Origin: Tetragonia tetragonoides
Lineage: Eukaryota > Streptophyta > Magnoliopsida > Caryophyllales > Aizoaceae
NCBI GenBank assembly: GCA_038025085.1
Contig: CM076143.1
Location: 34,246,501 to 34,310,500 of the forward strand
DNA: 64,000 nt
Direction: 5' to 3'
Every line of letters starts with the position of its first letter. Positions within the stretch are counted from its first letter, which is position 1. Both the position numbers and the translations under genes were made by a program. The notes under the pieces are model-generated. The model saw only the letters and a program-made list of their open reading frames with translations, had not been told where the DNA came from and ran no database searches. Of the stretch, positions 22,622-34,390 are shown piece by piece.

Positions 22622-24771
22622 ATATGGTGGACTTTTCAAGTGTGTCACATGTGGTTCAAATGTGCATGTGAAATTGAGAGTCTTATACTCTATACTTTTA
22701 TGATTTTGTTATCTGGATTTTCAAATCATTTTTGGTTACCAACAAGCAACAAACAAACAAGATTAGGGTGGCAAGCCATTGGCTTAAGTTTGATCTTTGG
22801 GACAAAGCAATTCAAGACTCAACCTAATAGACAACATATTGGGTGTTCCTTTTGTTACTTTATTTATTGTCAGATATCTCTCCTTCCATCATAGTTAGAA
22901 AATCTGGAGTATAAGGTCTACTTCAATATACTCTTGTAATATTGATATTTATTTTCTAGTTGTTAAAAAGTTTTATTCTTTTGAGGGTTTTAGCCCACCA
23001 AATTAAAAGAAAATGTTTAGAATTTGACAACTTTGACTTCAATTCGATGTCAATTAAACTGTATATAACTCATTAACCATTAAAATTTTCTCAAGCTTTT
23101 ATGTCATATTATAACTACCAAATTGTTTCCTTGTTTTTAATATATCTTACTCATTAAAATAGATAAGAAATTTAAGCTAGAATGAGGTAGTAAATAAATA
23201 AATGTGTTATAAACATTAATTGCATTAATGGAGTTTATTATTTAGTGACTCCATTACATACAACAAACTACATAACAAAAAGGAAACAAAAATTTTTGAA
23301 GCTTAAACTAATTACTCCGTGAAAAGTAAAGAGTAAACTATCAACACTTAAGATACAAAAATGAATATAAAGTATTCCAAATTGAGTAATATTATATCGA
23401 TATATAGCATGAAGTAGCCAAATGGTGAGAAATGGGCATCCTCATGTAGATGCCAAAAGTAGTTCAACAAGTTAATACAACATTCATTTATTTTCTTGGT
23501 TCACACCAGGGATATCCATCGTCGATTGCCACAGTGACTAATTCCCCCGCGTTGGTTTGTAGATGCACCATTCATTTATAGAGACAATAAGATGTACTGA
23601 CATTTTCATAATTTCTCCACAAACAAAGAGATTATGAATTGGCAACTGGTATTAGGATGGGAGATTTCAGAATTCATGAGACTACACCACCCTTGTTTGG
23701 CTAAAATAGTGTGATCAAAAGTCATAAACTTCTCATATTGCAATCCCTCTTCATTACCATTCTGAGAGGTAAGAAGTTCTTGTTTCCTAGAATAGATACG
23801 TTTACGATGTTCACTTTGGTTCACCAAAATTTAGTGCAGTAGTATAGTTGGTGTTAGCTAAGATTACTCATGGGGAAGCAAACAATCGACATCACATACA
23901 TGGATAGGGTTGATGGCACAATTAAGACAATTGTGAGCTCTTGTTGGGAGGGAGAAAGCCCAATTTAGTTTAAATTGATTCAGTTCTTTTCAATCGAGTT
24001 CAGTTAAATTTTAATTTATTTAGGATTTATCGCTTCAACAAAAATGAGCCCAGTATAAATAAATTAAAAAAGTCAACAAAAAAATTAACTCAATTCCGTT
24101 AACTCCACTTCAATTTTACCGACCGAAAATAACAAAATATCGATCAAGTTTGTATTTTCACTCAAACTTTCTAAAAAAATAATAATAAATGACTCCTTTA
24201 TTTAACAACTACTAAAGATTTTTGGATAAAATCATGATGATGTCCAACATATGTGTAAATTGACCCGTACAATGATAGTCAAGTCACGATGACAACAAGT
24301 TGCATTGATGACCCGAGTTCACCATCCAATTAGCTACCTTTTGGCCTTCTTTGGTCTTAAAGATCCGTTATCACTTCATTCTTGAAATGTGATTATAAAT
24401 AACATATCATTCAAAATGATGGGAAGTCTTCTTTTTTGTTAGTGTTTTACAATAGGCTATTCACTGTCGATCACGAGTAATTATTTCCCTGATCCTTATT
24501 AGTATTTACTATTTAGTAGGCTTGAGCAACGGGCCGGACCGGATTGGTCTATTTATTAAATAAGCCACCTGATCCATTTTAACCCGTTTAAAATTCAAAA
24601 AGTGTATTTAGTGGGTTGGTCCATTTGTGACCCGCCCATTTACAAGTGTAATAGGTTATGGCCACTACCCCGACCCGGCTACAGAGCCCCTCCCATTTTC
24701 CCAGATCTAATATGTAGGCACTTTAAAAAGTGTGATATCTGATCAAGATATTTAAAACTTCTCCACACAGG
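22622..24771. other. Intergenic, no gene seen
   Basis: AT-rich with no recognised domain. Around 24515-24680 there are GGGCCGGACCGG and CCCGACCCGG words, resembling the ends of the GGGTCGG-type DNA elements at 32984-34038, so it may be a remnant of one. Confidence 0.35.
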
Positions 24772-25042
24772 CCCTGTTCTTTTTGTCGTTTCTATGCTGC
24801 ATTCCGTTCCGTTCCACGCCGCACCGCAATTTCCGTTCCGCACCGCACCGTAATTTCCGTTCCGTTCCGCACCACATTAGTTATATTTATTATTCCATTT
24901 CGTCCCGCGCTGCAATTTCCATTCCGTTTCGCACCGCACTGCAATTTCCGTTCCGTTCCACATCGCACTGCAATTTACGTTTCATTCCGTTCCGTTCCGT
25001 TCCTCACCGTCCCGCATTATTCCGTTGACGAGAACAGGGCGT
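24772..25042. mobile_element. Small DNA element with GTTCCG subterminal repeats, second copy
   Basis: Ends GGCCCTGTTCTTTTTGTCG and CGTTGACGAGAACAGGGC are inverted repeats. The interior is an expanded array of CCGTTCCG and CACCGCA words, so this copy is about 100 bp longer than the one at 22450-22621. Confidence 0.65.
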
Positions 25043-26352
25043 AAGGCAAAATTCGAACATCATCCTTCGCTAACCACACTTCATTGCCCATCATTGATGG
25101 AAAGTCCAAAGACTCCTAACTCCTAATTAACTTATTCAACTTCAACCTACCTAACTATGCCGTACGTGTATGGCTAGAAAATGGACGTTGAAATCTGTTT
25201 CCCAAACAACTCCCGATTGTCCACAGATGGCAGGAGAAACATGGTGCTCTTTAAGACATATCTAGACTAAACAATTAACAAATTAATTAATAGAATTGTT
25301 TTGGATATTATTAAGAGAATGAAATTTTTTATATAATAGTCAACTGCTAGGCAGGCCACTAGTTATTTGTTAGTATTTGTTGAACAAAGTTTGTTTGGCT
25401 AAATACTAACCAATGATTAGAAAATACTACCTTGTTTAGAAAAATCTTAACATTTATTTTTTTTGGCGATTTTTCATGCATCCGTTGACCTTGAATAATT
25501 ATATTTATATAAATATATAAGTTATAAAAAAAAAATAATTTTTCTAAAGTACTATTTAAAATGAATCTAACCATATTATTTTTATATTGTAAATTGTCAT
25601 TATATTTTTTCACAAATTAATGGTTAAAGTTTGTAAACTTAGTTTTGACCTTCAAAAAAATAAATGTTAAGAATTTTTCGAAACGGAAAGATACAAGAAA
25701 AAGTTCCCTAAAACAAATGCAAGAAAAAAGATAAGAAAGGATTAGAGATGTGTTTGAAATTGTAGATATGTGGTTACTTGCCTTAAGATAAGTAGAGTTT
25801 GTGGACCAAGTTAAGGATGGCCATTGCTTTCGCCTCTTATAGTGGTGCGCGCTAAACATTTTTCTGAGAGATGGCTAAAGAAGACCACACCAAAAGAAGA
25901 CGTCATGGATGATGTATCTTTCAAGAATTTTGTAAACCATTTGCAACATTTTTATGCACTAAAGTAAATCCACACTACAAATTGTGCTCTCATCAATGGG
26001 AATAAACTACATGCAACAACAATTCAGTTGCACCTACTTGATTATGTTAGGGGGAAGATATATTTTTTTTTGGTTTTGGAGAAGTCGGAATTTATATTGG
26101 TCGATAAGAATTAACCCGTTTAACTTTAAGGTTAGGAGATGAGATAAACCGATGATACTCCTATTAAATTGTCTCTTGTAAATTATGTAAGGTGGTGGAT
26201 TGTAAGTTCTTTTTTTTTTGGGAGAGACGGGAAGGTAAACAAACTCTTGACAAATGTTCTTACCATGGCAATATGAATGTACGTTTCTCTTTTAGTTTGT
26301 CATCACTAACACGAATACGCATAACTTGAATTTGACATGATTTGACAAATCT
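25043..26352. other. Intergenic, no gene seen
   Basis: AT-rich. The reverse-strand open frames here (for example 25359-25859) are low-complexity and show no domain. Confidence 0.35.
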
Positions 26353-26472
26353 AATAATAATAATAATAATAATAGTAATAATAATAATAATAATTAAATA
26401 ATAATAATAATAATAATTATTATTATTATTATTATTTAATTATTATTATTATTATTACTATTATTATTATTA

Positions 26473-26503
<31 letters not shown>

Positions 26504-26505
26504 AT
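26353..26505. repeat. Palindromic (TAA)n/(TTA)n microsatellite
   Basis: A TAA array on the left becomes a TTA array on the right, centred at 26416/26417. The interruptions are mirrored: TTAAATAA and AGTAAT on the left appear as TTATTTAA and ATTACT on the right at equal distances. The arms are therefore an inverted duplication of about 60 bp each. Confidence 0.85.
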
Positions 26506-26639
26506 CTCATTCTCTCCAAATCTTCAGTCGGTTTCTTGGAAGAGAATTGTAATGATACCAGGACTACTTATCCCCAGACATAGATTTATACCTTCGATTG
26601 GCATGCATTGAAGGTTAACAACAGATGATAGATGCTTGG
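26506..26639 (+). pseudogene. L1-type LINE relic, left part
   Basis: Translation near 26575-26634 gives PRHRFIPSIGMH, a stop, then RLTTDDRCL, the start of the reverse-transcriptase zinc-binding region of plant L1 elements. It continues at 31028 after the inserted LTR element. Confidence 0.6.
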
Positions 26640-28153
26640 TGTCGTGGTCCGCACCTCGACAGCTTGGTAGCAGCGTCACGGACACTCAGTGCTCGGTCAT
26701 GAGTGTTGCGGACAGGCACCAGCGACTAGTCAGCTAGGTTGCGACTAGGTGTTATGTCCGGTCACAAGTGTCGGGCTCTGGAATGCCTGGACAAAGTGTG
26801 GAATTCGTCGGACAAGGATGAGCGCAGGACTTCCTTGGGGGATGAGAAGGTCCACGGTGGAGTCGGATGATGAGAAACAAGGTTTAAGTTCCATCGGAGA
26901 TTGAGTATGAAAGTTATGCAACTTTGATGGTCACTCTTGTCACTTGGGCTGAACCATATAAGACTCTTTAGGGGGGTAGTAGGTGTTTGAGCTCTCCACC
27001 TCCCCTGAGTGCATGGATGGTTGGCAAACATCATGACACTTAAGTGAGCTTCCCCGGAAGGGGGCAGACTTGATGGCATGTCAAAGGACAACGTTGAGTC
27101 TCTTCGGGATAGAACATCCCGGGGACATTATCGAGTAGCCGGCGGGCTCTATAGTGTGCATCATGCGCCAAGGGGAGAGTCGCTATTTTGAGAGGGTTGC
27201 GGAACGCTTTATCCGTGAACCTTATCAATGGGATAAGATCCTCCATGAGGGCTTTCGGGAAGCCCGGTCAACAAGGGACCGTGTTGCATTAGCGGTGCTC
27301 TTGGGTTCCGGGACATCGGTACCACGGGATGGGCGACCCCGTGGGAACTTGTGGGACTTAAGGGGACACTTCCTAGGTTGCCTGCTCGGTGAATGGGACA
27401 CTACTCGATGAGGTATCAATGGCCGAGTCGGGGACAGTGACCCATGAACGCGAGGTGCACATTCATAGGTCGGCCTCCTATGAACTCAACAGGAGCGAAC
27501 ATGACTCCCGGTTGCTTAAAGGATCGGGAACTACTCGGAAGAAGCTTGAGTGCTCGGGACGAGGATAGTTGCCCTGACGATCGAGACGGGTGCTCCGGAC
27601 TTGACACGTCCGAGAGTACTTTGGGACTCGACAACTCCCAGGCCACCATGAGGCGAACAGTGATCATGACCGATGAACGGAAGGAGCACTCAATAGGGCC
27701 TCGAAGCCGGATGGCGTTCGAGGGTCGTGTCCCAAAGAAGCTTGTTAGTGAGATCAGTGTCGGACGATAGTGAAAGACGTTGTCCGCACACAGGATGCGA
27801 AGGTGGCGAGTCATGGGTTGAAGTCAGAAACAGGACGTTCGGTCGGGCTAGGGTCAGGACCAAAGTGTCAGCACTAGTACGCGACGAGGGTCTGGAGTAT
27901 GGGCAACCATGATGCGGAATAACCGAGATGACCGGTTGGGCGAGTGTCGGGCTAAATAGCCGACACCAGGAAGCGACTAGTATCTCGAGAATGGAACAAC
28001 AGTGAAGCAAGCAAGCCTCGATAGGATGATTTGAGTTGCAAAGAGTTCAATGTGAGTCGGAATGGACAGAACCTCACGTGAAGGTTGGTCAAGACTCGGT
28101 GGAGTCTTGACGCCGTACGGTCATTCCGCAGCGAAAAATTTAGGACCATAACA
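26640..28153 (+). repeat. 5' LTR (1514 bp)
   Basis: TGTCGTGG...CCATAACA. It aligns with 29483-31027 along its whole length. The main difference is a gap of about 30 bp near 27370-27390, opposite ATTCCTATGAAGGGAAGG in the other LTR. Long open frames on both strands recur in both LTRs; they follow from high GC and are not gag/pol. Confidence 0.92.
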
Positions 28154-28155
28154 GT

Positions 28156-28167
28156 TGGTATCAAAGC
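28156..28167 (+). other. Primer-binding site, tRNA-iMet
   Basis: TGGTATCAAAGC directly after the left LTR, one mismatch from the canonical initiator-Met complement. Confidence 0.8.
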
Positions 28168-29482
28168 TTTGGCTTTCCTTCACCATGGCAACGTGTTGGT
28201 TAGCGACAAAGTGTATGAAGCTTCTCAGTGGTTGAGAGCTAACGTGAGCTGCTTTGATGCGGATTGGTTACCGATGACCTTGTTGGGTTCCATCAGGCAA
28301 ACTTGGGTTCATTGGGACATTGTGGACTCCCCGATCCATAATGTTGAAGCTAGCGAAGAGTCCTTCAGAGAGCCACCTAAAAGCAGTGTGCTAGTAAAAC
28401 CCTTCCAAGGAAGGTCACCTTACGAGGTGCTGTGAGCGGAAGTGGACGATGCAGAAGACGTCGTTGGTTGGACAAGGAGGGCCTTGTTAGTCTAGGTCCG
28501 AGATGTAAGTGTTCATGGGAAGTGGGGTTGTGAGAGGACTCTAGCGAACTTGTGGATGCTGTTTTTGGATTGTTCGAGAGCTTAAGTAGGGGAGGGCCTC
28601 ACTGCCGCAGTGGTCGTATGACGTCGAGACTGAGGCAAGCACACTGAGGAAGTGTGTTCGGTGAGCGAGTTCGGTAAGTGTTCGTGGTAGACACTATAGT
28701 AACAGACAGCGCAACCGATACCGGACCTTTGTGTGGACTTGCGAAACATCACTTCGAAAGGAGGTGATCCAGGGCAAGATGACCCCGTGCCGAGACCTTT
28801 AATGCAGATAAACCAGCAGTGCGGGCGACAGTCAGAGGTGTGGTCCTCGAAGCGTGTCAACCGAGAAGGGCGATGTTGTAGTGTGAGTGCAGCGATTTTG
28901 ATCTTGCAGAACTCAGGGCAAGAGTCAGAATCTCATTTCCAGAGGTGATCCAAAGGGAATACATCGCGAGAGTAAGGGTGATGACTGGGTCTTAGAAGGG
29001 TGCTTGAAGACAGGCACTCGTTGTCGTGCTCTGTAGGGGTGTTGTGGAAGTCGAGCTCAGTGGTACTCGTTAAAGTACACTGGTGCTGCGCTGTGGAGTT
29101 GTGCTTGGAAGACGGGGTGTCTCTCTGCACTTTTGCGAATGGACCAGCGTTGCTTATGGGAGCAAGCTTTATGGGAAGTTAGTTGGTTGCTTGTGGGAGC
29201 TACCGTTCGCAGTAGTGTACGCAAATCAGCATCCGAAGAGATGTTACTTGGGCTCAACGGAGCCGGCTCGAATTTGGAGCCTTTCTTGTCCGGTGACCCT
29301 GAAAGATTGGGTGCACTTGGACGTTCCGTGGCCCATGAAAGAGGGGGCGCACGAGGTGGTTCGTTGTTGTCTAGTGACCCTGAAAGATTGGGTGTACTTA
29401 GACATTCCGTGACCCATGAAAGAGGGGGTGCACGAAGTAAGTCTTGGTCGACGAGGACGTCGACGGCTTAAGTGGGGGAGAG
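28168..29482 (+). other. Internal region without retroviral-type genes
   Basis: About 1.3 kb. The plus-strand frame 28085-28435 starts inside the LTR and matches no gag that I know. A tandem duplication of about 80 bp (29293-29373 and 29374-29452) repeats GTGACCCTGAAAGATTGGGT and CCATGAAAGAGGGGG. The region ends in the purine tract AAGTGGGGGAGAG (29470-29482), the polypurine tract for plus-strand priming. Confidence 0.75.
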
Positions 29483-31027
29483 TGTCGTGGTCTGCACCTC
29501 GACAGCTCGGTAGCAGCGTCACGGACACTCAGTGCTCGGTCATGAGTGTTGCGGACAGGCACCGGCGACTAGTCAGGTAGGTTGCGACTAGGTGTTATGT
29601 CCGGTCACAGGTGTCGGGCTCTTGAATTCCCGGACAAAGTGTGGAATTCGTCGGACAAGGATGAGCGCATGACTTTCTTGGGGGATGAGAAGGTCCACGG
29701 TGGAGTCGCATGATGAGAAACAAGGTTTGAGTTCCATCGGAGATTGAGTATGAAAGTTATGCAACTTTGATGGTCACTCTTGTCACTTGGGCTGAACCAT
29801 ATAAGACTCTTTAGGGGGGTAGTAAGTGTTTGAGCTCTCCACCTTCCCTGAGTGCATGGATGGTTGGCAAACATCATGACACTTAAGTGAGCTTCCCCGG
29901 AAGGGGGCAGGCTTGATGGCATGTCAAAGGACATCGTTGAGTCTCTTCGGGATAGAACATCCCGGGGACATTATCGAGTAGCCGGTGGGCTCGATAGTGT
30001 GCATCATGCGCCGAGGGGAGGGTCGCTATTTTGAGACGGTTGCGGGACGCTTTATCCATGAACCTTATCAATGGGATAAGATCCTCCATGAGGGTTTTCG
30101 GGAAGCCGGTCAACAAGGGGCCGTGTTGCATTAGCGGTGCTCTTGGGTTCCGGGACATCGGTACCACGGGATGGGCGACCCCGTGGGAACTTGAGGGACT
30201 TAAGGGGATACCTCCTAGTATTCCTATGAAGGGAAGGATGTCCCGGGAAGGTTGCATGCTCGGTGAATGGGACATTACTCGATGAGGTATCGATGGCCGA
30301 GTCGGGGACAGTGACTCATGAACGCGAGGTGCGCATTCATAGGTCGGCCTCCTATAAACTCAACGGGAGCGAACATGACTCCCGGTTGCTTAAAGGATCG
30401 GGAACTACTCGGAAGGAGCTTGAGTGCTCGGGACGAGGATAGTTGCCCGGACGATCGAGACGCGCACTCCGGACTTGACACGTCCGAGAGTACTTTGGGA
30501 CTCGACAACTCCCAGGCCACGATGAGGCGAATAGTGATCATGACCGATGAACGGAAGGAGCACTCGATAGGGCCTCAAAGCCGGATGGCGTTCGAGGGTC
30601 GTGTCCCAAAGAAGCTTGTTAGTGAGATCGGTGTCGGACGATAGTGAACGACGTTGTCCGCACACAGGATGCGAAGGTGTCGAGTCATGGGTTGAAGTCA
30701 GAAACAGGACGTTCGGTCGGGCTAGGGTCAGGACCAGAGTGTCGGCACTAGTACGCGACGAGGGTCTGGTGTATGGGTCAACCATGATGCGGGATAACCG
30801 AGATGACCGGTTAGGCGAGTGTCGGCTAAATAGCCGACACCAGGTAGCGACTAGTATCTCGAGAATGGAACAACAGTGAAGCGAGCAAGCCTCGATAGGA
30901 TGATTTGAGTTGCGAAGAGTTCAATGTGAGTCGGAATGGATAGAACCTCACGTGAAGGTTGGTCAAAACTCGGTGGAGTCTTGACGCCGTACGGTCATTC
31001 CGCAGCGAAAAATTTTGGACCGTAACA
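29483..31027 (+). repeat. 3' LTR (1545 bp)
   Basis: TGTCGTGG...CCGTAACA, followed by target duplication CTTGG. Comparing its many scattered substitutions with the 5' LTR would date the insertion. Confidence 0.92.
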
Positions 31028-31515
31028 CTTGGCTTGGGGAATGTACATACCAGGAAATTGTGTACTCTGCTCCACAGGTCAGTTAGAGACAATGGATCAT
31101 TTATTCTTCTCATGCCCCTTCTCCTGTTTGATCTGGAAAAAATTGTTACAATGGTTTGGCATTCAGAGACAACCACTCCCCTGAAAAAATAAACTCCAAT
31201 CGCTCATTAAAACACTAAAAGGGAATAGGCCTAGAGCTTGTGTGTTGGGATTTCTTCTCGCTGCTATGTTATACCATCTATGGACTGCCAGGAATAAATA
31301 CAGATCCAGCAGCAAACACCTTCAGTGAAATAGATAATTTTCACAATTATCAGAGAGCTTTAGATTAGAGGTCGTATCTTGCCTAAGTGGAATGCAGTGC
31401 TTGAGTCATTAAACAGTTATCCTCAGTGTTAGTCTGTAAGCTTGTTTAAGCTTTGTAACTGGTTGGTAGAGCCAAACCACCAGATGTATTGTTATTGCAA
31501 AATTTGGTTGATAAA
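31028..31515 (+). pseudogene. L1-type LINE relic, right part (zinc-binding domain)
   Basis: In the frame interrupted at 26634, the sequence resumes AWGMYIPGNCVLCSTGQ, then ETMDHLFFSCPFSC with a Trp-Lys-Lys following. This is the CxxC...HxxxxC reverse-transcriptase zinc-binding domain at the end of plant L1 ORF2. A stop and frame disruptions follow. The segment to about 31515 (TGTAAGCTTGTTTAAGC onward) looks like the L1 3' untranslated region. Confidence 0.75.
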
Positions 31516-32290
31516 ATCCAGTAGCCACATCATTTTAGATGATCACATTGAAGTATTGTACCTATCCACCTTCATTATAACCCATCTAAACATAGCAAGC
31601 AACAACCTCTGTCGTCGTGTGCTTTTCCACTTATCCAATTGAAATCTCAATTGTCTTGAATATCTACTCAAAATTTCTTTGTCTTGAACATAGGAAGGTC
31701 GTAACCTTGTCAAGTACTAGGGGCGTTTGGAAAATAGGATTTTCAGATTATGGGGATGGGTATGAGAATTGTCTTATGGGGATATGGAATTTGAATAGTT
31801 AATACCCTTACCTTGTTAGTTTAAAAAGTTAGTTTACTAAAATGTCATAAAAAAGGAGTTGACAAAATCTGCATTTATTTAAAATGGGTATGATGGTAAT
31901 TTGACTTAAAAAGTTTTATTCTCACCTCCAATTACCAACCCCCTTGTAAGATTAAAAACGTGAGAATATAGACTTCTTTATCCTCATCCCTACCCACTCT
32001 CTTTTCTCTGTCCCTTACACCAAACATGAAATTTTAAAAAAGAAAACAAATCTTCTAATTTCTATCTCCCCCTCCTATTCCCAGTATTTACAACTAAACA
32101 AACGCCCAAAGTTAGATCATAAGGATTGATTGAACCGATCCAGTAGCCACATCAATTTAGATGATCACATTGGAGTATTGGACCAATCCACCTTCACTAT
32201 AATCCAACTAAACAAAACCTGAAACTTAAATTAAGAATCTAACAAGCAACAACCTCTATCGTGTGCTTTTCCACTTATCCACCCGTTTTC
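31495..32290. repeat. Direct duplication flanking a MITE
   Basis: About 31520-31640 and 32130-32280 share CCAGTAGCCACATCA, TTTAGATGATCACATTG and GCAAGCAACAACCTCT, then GTGTGCTTTTCCACTTATCCA. Between them (31719-32107) is an element with inverted ends GGGGCGTTTGG and AAACAAACGCCC, a likely MITE. Confidence 0.6.
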
Positions 32291-32975
32291 ATTGAATTCC
32301 AACTTCATGACCAAAAAAAAGATTTCAGAGTTGGTCGCACGAGTTGTACTGTTGTAGTATGATGTGAGGGGTGTTGGTGAAAAGTTAAATTTGATAATTC
32401 CTACAAGATCATGCAAGTTGTACTTAGATAGTGCAAAAAAAATCTACTTTAAGTTAATTATCAAGCATTGCATAATGTTTTTGCAATAATGACTTGGTCA
32501 TCTATCTCGTCATTACCAACCACTAATATGTAAAGGATTTTTGTAAGTAATGATACAAACACCCATCAAAGTGTCCACTTTTCTAGATATTTTGACACTC
32601 CTTTTCATGATTTCGCTTTCGAGAGACATTTTGTACTAATCCTATAGCACAAATTATTGCATGATAAAAAGTGCACATATTCTGGTGTTACGGTAATATT
32701 AGGTAACTGTATTATCCTCTCACAGTCCCCTAAAAGTAGGGAGGATGTTTTGAATTATTTGGAAAAAGAAAAAAGAAAAAAATGATTAAAATTTTTTATT
32801 GATTGGATAACACCACATCATTAATATCGTAGTTTGTTACCGTAACACTAGAAATTAGGTATTTATTAGATCATCACAAAATTTCGTATGAAGCGGCCTC
32901 AAGGTGAAACCTCTCATTCAAGCATGATGTCATGCCGACGTCAAGCTTGAATAGAGGTAGCCTTACTTTGAGGCA
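32291..32975. other. Intergenic, nothing recognised
   Basis: AT-rich with no coding or repeat signal that I can support. Confidence 0.35.
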
Positions 32976-32983
32976 CCCAGCAC

Positions 32984-34038
32984 TAGGCCTGGCAATGGGT
33001 GACGGGTTCATGGATACCTGCTTCACCCGCCCCAGATAAATGGGTGAAAACCCGATTAAACGGGTTTTTGGTGGGTGGTGGGTGGATCGGGTGGTGGGTC
33101 GGGTGATGATTTTTCACCCACAAACCCGATCCGTGAATCCATCCATCACATGTTTAACATTTTAATATATAAACAAACTATACCCCAAATCTTTATTGTT
33201 TCTTTTGCTACTCAAAGTTCAGTCCCTTCACCTCTCTTGTCTCTCTTTCTTTCGGCCTCCATCAAACATTCTGAGTTCAAGTTTTTCTTCATTTCTATGT
33301 TTTCTTCTGTTTGGCTCATCTTCTTTGTATTGGGTATAGCTGTGAAGTTGGATATATATTTCTGGGCATTGAGATTTTTGGATCTGAATTTTAGCTACTG
33401 TTTCGAAAAGTCTGTGATGACATTTTCTGATTAGTCATTTCGTGTGTTGTTGGATTATAAGTTGTTGTGGCTATGTGGGTATTCAAGTTTCCTGATTCTA
33501 GAAGTATCATGCATTGAATTCGGATTTCGGTGTGAAATTGTTGTCTAAAATTGTGGTGTTCTTGGAAATCAACTCAAATTTTGTTATCTTTTATGCTTAA
33601 ATTGTTAATTTGATTTATGTTCGGATCTCTTTATTTAGTTTAGTGGTTTATTTCACCTGTTTATCACCCGAATTCACCCGTTTACCCGTGGATGATGGGT
33701 GAATTGGATGCGAGTGAAGTGTTTCGTGGGTGATAGCTGATGGGTGGACGGATGAAGTTGAAAAATTAAATGGATGGATGCGGGTAGACCTGTAAAATGG
33801 GTTGACCCGACGGGTTACGGGTCGGGTCACTTCGGGTCGGGTCGATTACGGGATGGTTTTTGGGTCGAATCCAAATTTTAGTTCATTTTGCCGGGTTATA
33901 AACGGGTTCGGGTCGAGAATGTTTTGTCAGGACCCTAAAAAACCTGGTCGGGTCGAGTTTCCGAGTCGGGTCAGCTTTTTACAGCTCTAGCTGCAGGTGA
34001 TGCTCCACCAGACCCGAACCCGACCCATTGCCAGGCCG
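32984..34038. mobile_element. Non-autonomous hAT element (1055 bp), GGGTCGG ends
   Basis: Inverted ends TAGGCCTGGCAATGGG and CCCATTGCCAGGCCG, flanked by the near-identical 8-mers CCCAGCAC and ACCAGCAC. Both subterminal zones are rich in GGGTGGG/CGGGTCGGGT words. The interior contains a leader-like pyrimidine segment (33215-33250) but no transposase. Probably an internally deleted hAT derivative. Confidence 0.78.
33785..33989. mobile_element. Nested hAT-like MITE (205 bp)
   Basis: Ends TAGACCTGTAAAATGGG and AGCTTTTTACAGCTCTA are imperfect inverted repeats. Flanking 8-mers GATGCGGG and GCTGCAGG match at 6 of 8 positions. It sits inside the 32984-34038 element and consists mainly of GGGTCGGGTC words. 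Confidence 0.55.
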
Positions 34039-34390
34039 ACCAGCACCCTCATACCAGACTTATTGTTATATCATTTGCATGTTGACCGTAGGAAAAGGAA
34101 TGTTTGTACTTTAAGACTGACAAGAATCGACTTAATCCATAGAGAATTGCAGGAATGAGAACCATTACTGCAAAGAAGCATATGAAGTTGGAATACAAAG
34201 TTTTACACTACTGTAGGGTATATTGCATAATGCATCCTAGAGAGATGTACAGAAAACCAAAAGAATCGAGGCAGCAAGTATCTAGGTTCAAAACACAATG
34301 GCCATGCGAAGAACAACCTCAGTTTGTACAGCTGCTACCACACTGCTATGTCAGTATTAGCTACAAAAGAAGAATCCCTGATATTGCGAA

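Larger units (their letters stand above)
26640..31027 (+). mobile_element. Non-autonomous LTR retrotransposon (4388 bp)
   Basis: Flanked by the 5-bp duplication CTTGG (26635-26639 and 31028-31032). Two long terminal repeats (1514 and 1545 bp) begin TGTCGTGG and end CATAACA / CGTAACA. A primer-binding site follows the left LTR and a purine tract precedes the right LTR. The 1329-bp interior has no gag, protease, reverse transcriptase or integrase. It is much richer in GC than its surroundings. The CGAGGACGTCGAC-AAGTGGGGGAG 3' end resembles plant Ty3/gypsy elements, but without pol that is only a suggestion. Movement would require an autonomous partner. Confidence 0.92.

Noticed and set aside
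26762..30879. Many open frames of 60-130 codons on both strands within 26.7-31 kb
   Set aside because: They recur identically in the two LTRs, overlap on both strands and match no gag-pol domain. They follow from high GC in the LTRs.
33075..33434. 119-codon frame
   Set aside because: It begins in the GGGTGG subterminal repeat of a hAT derivative and has no domain.
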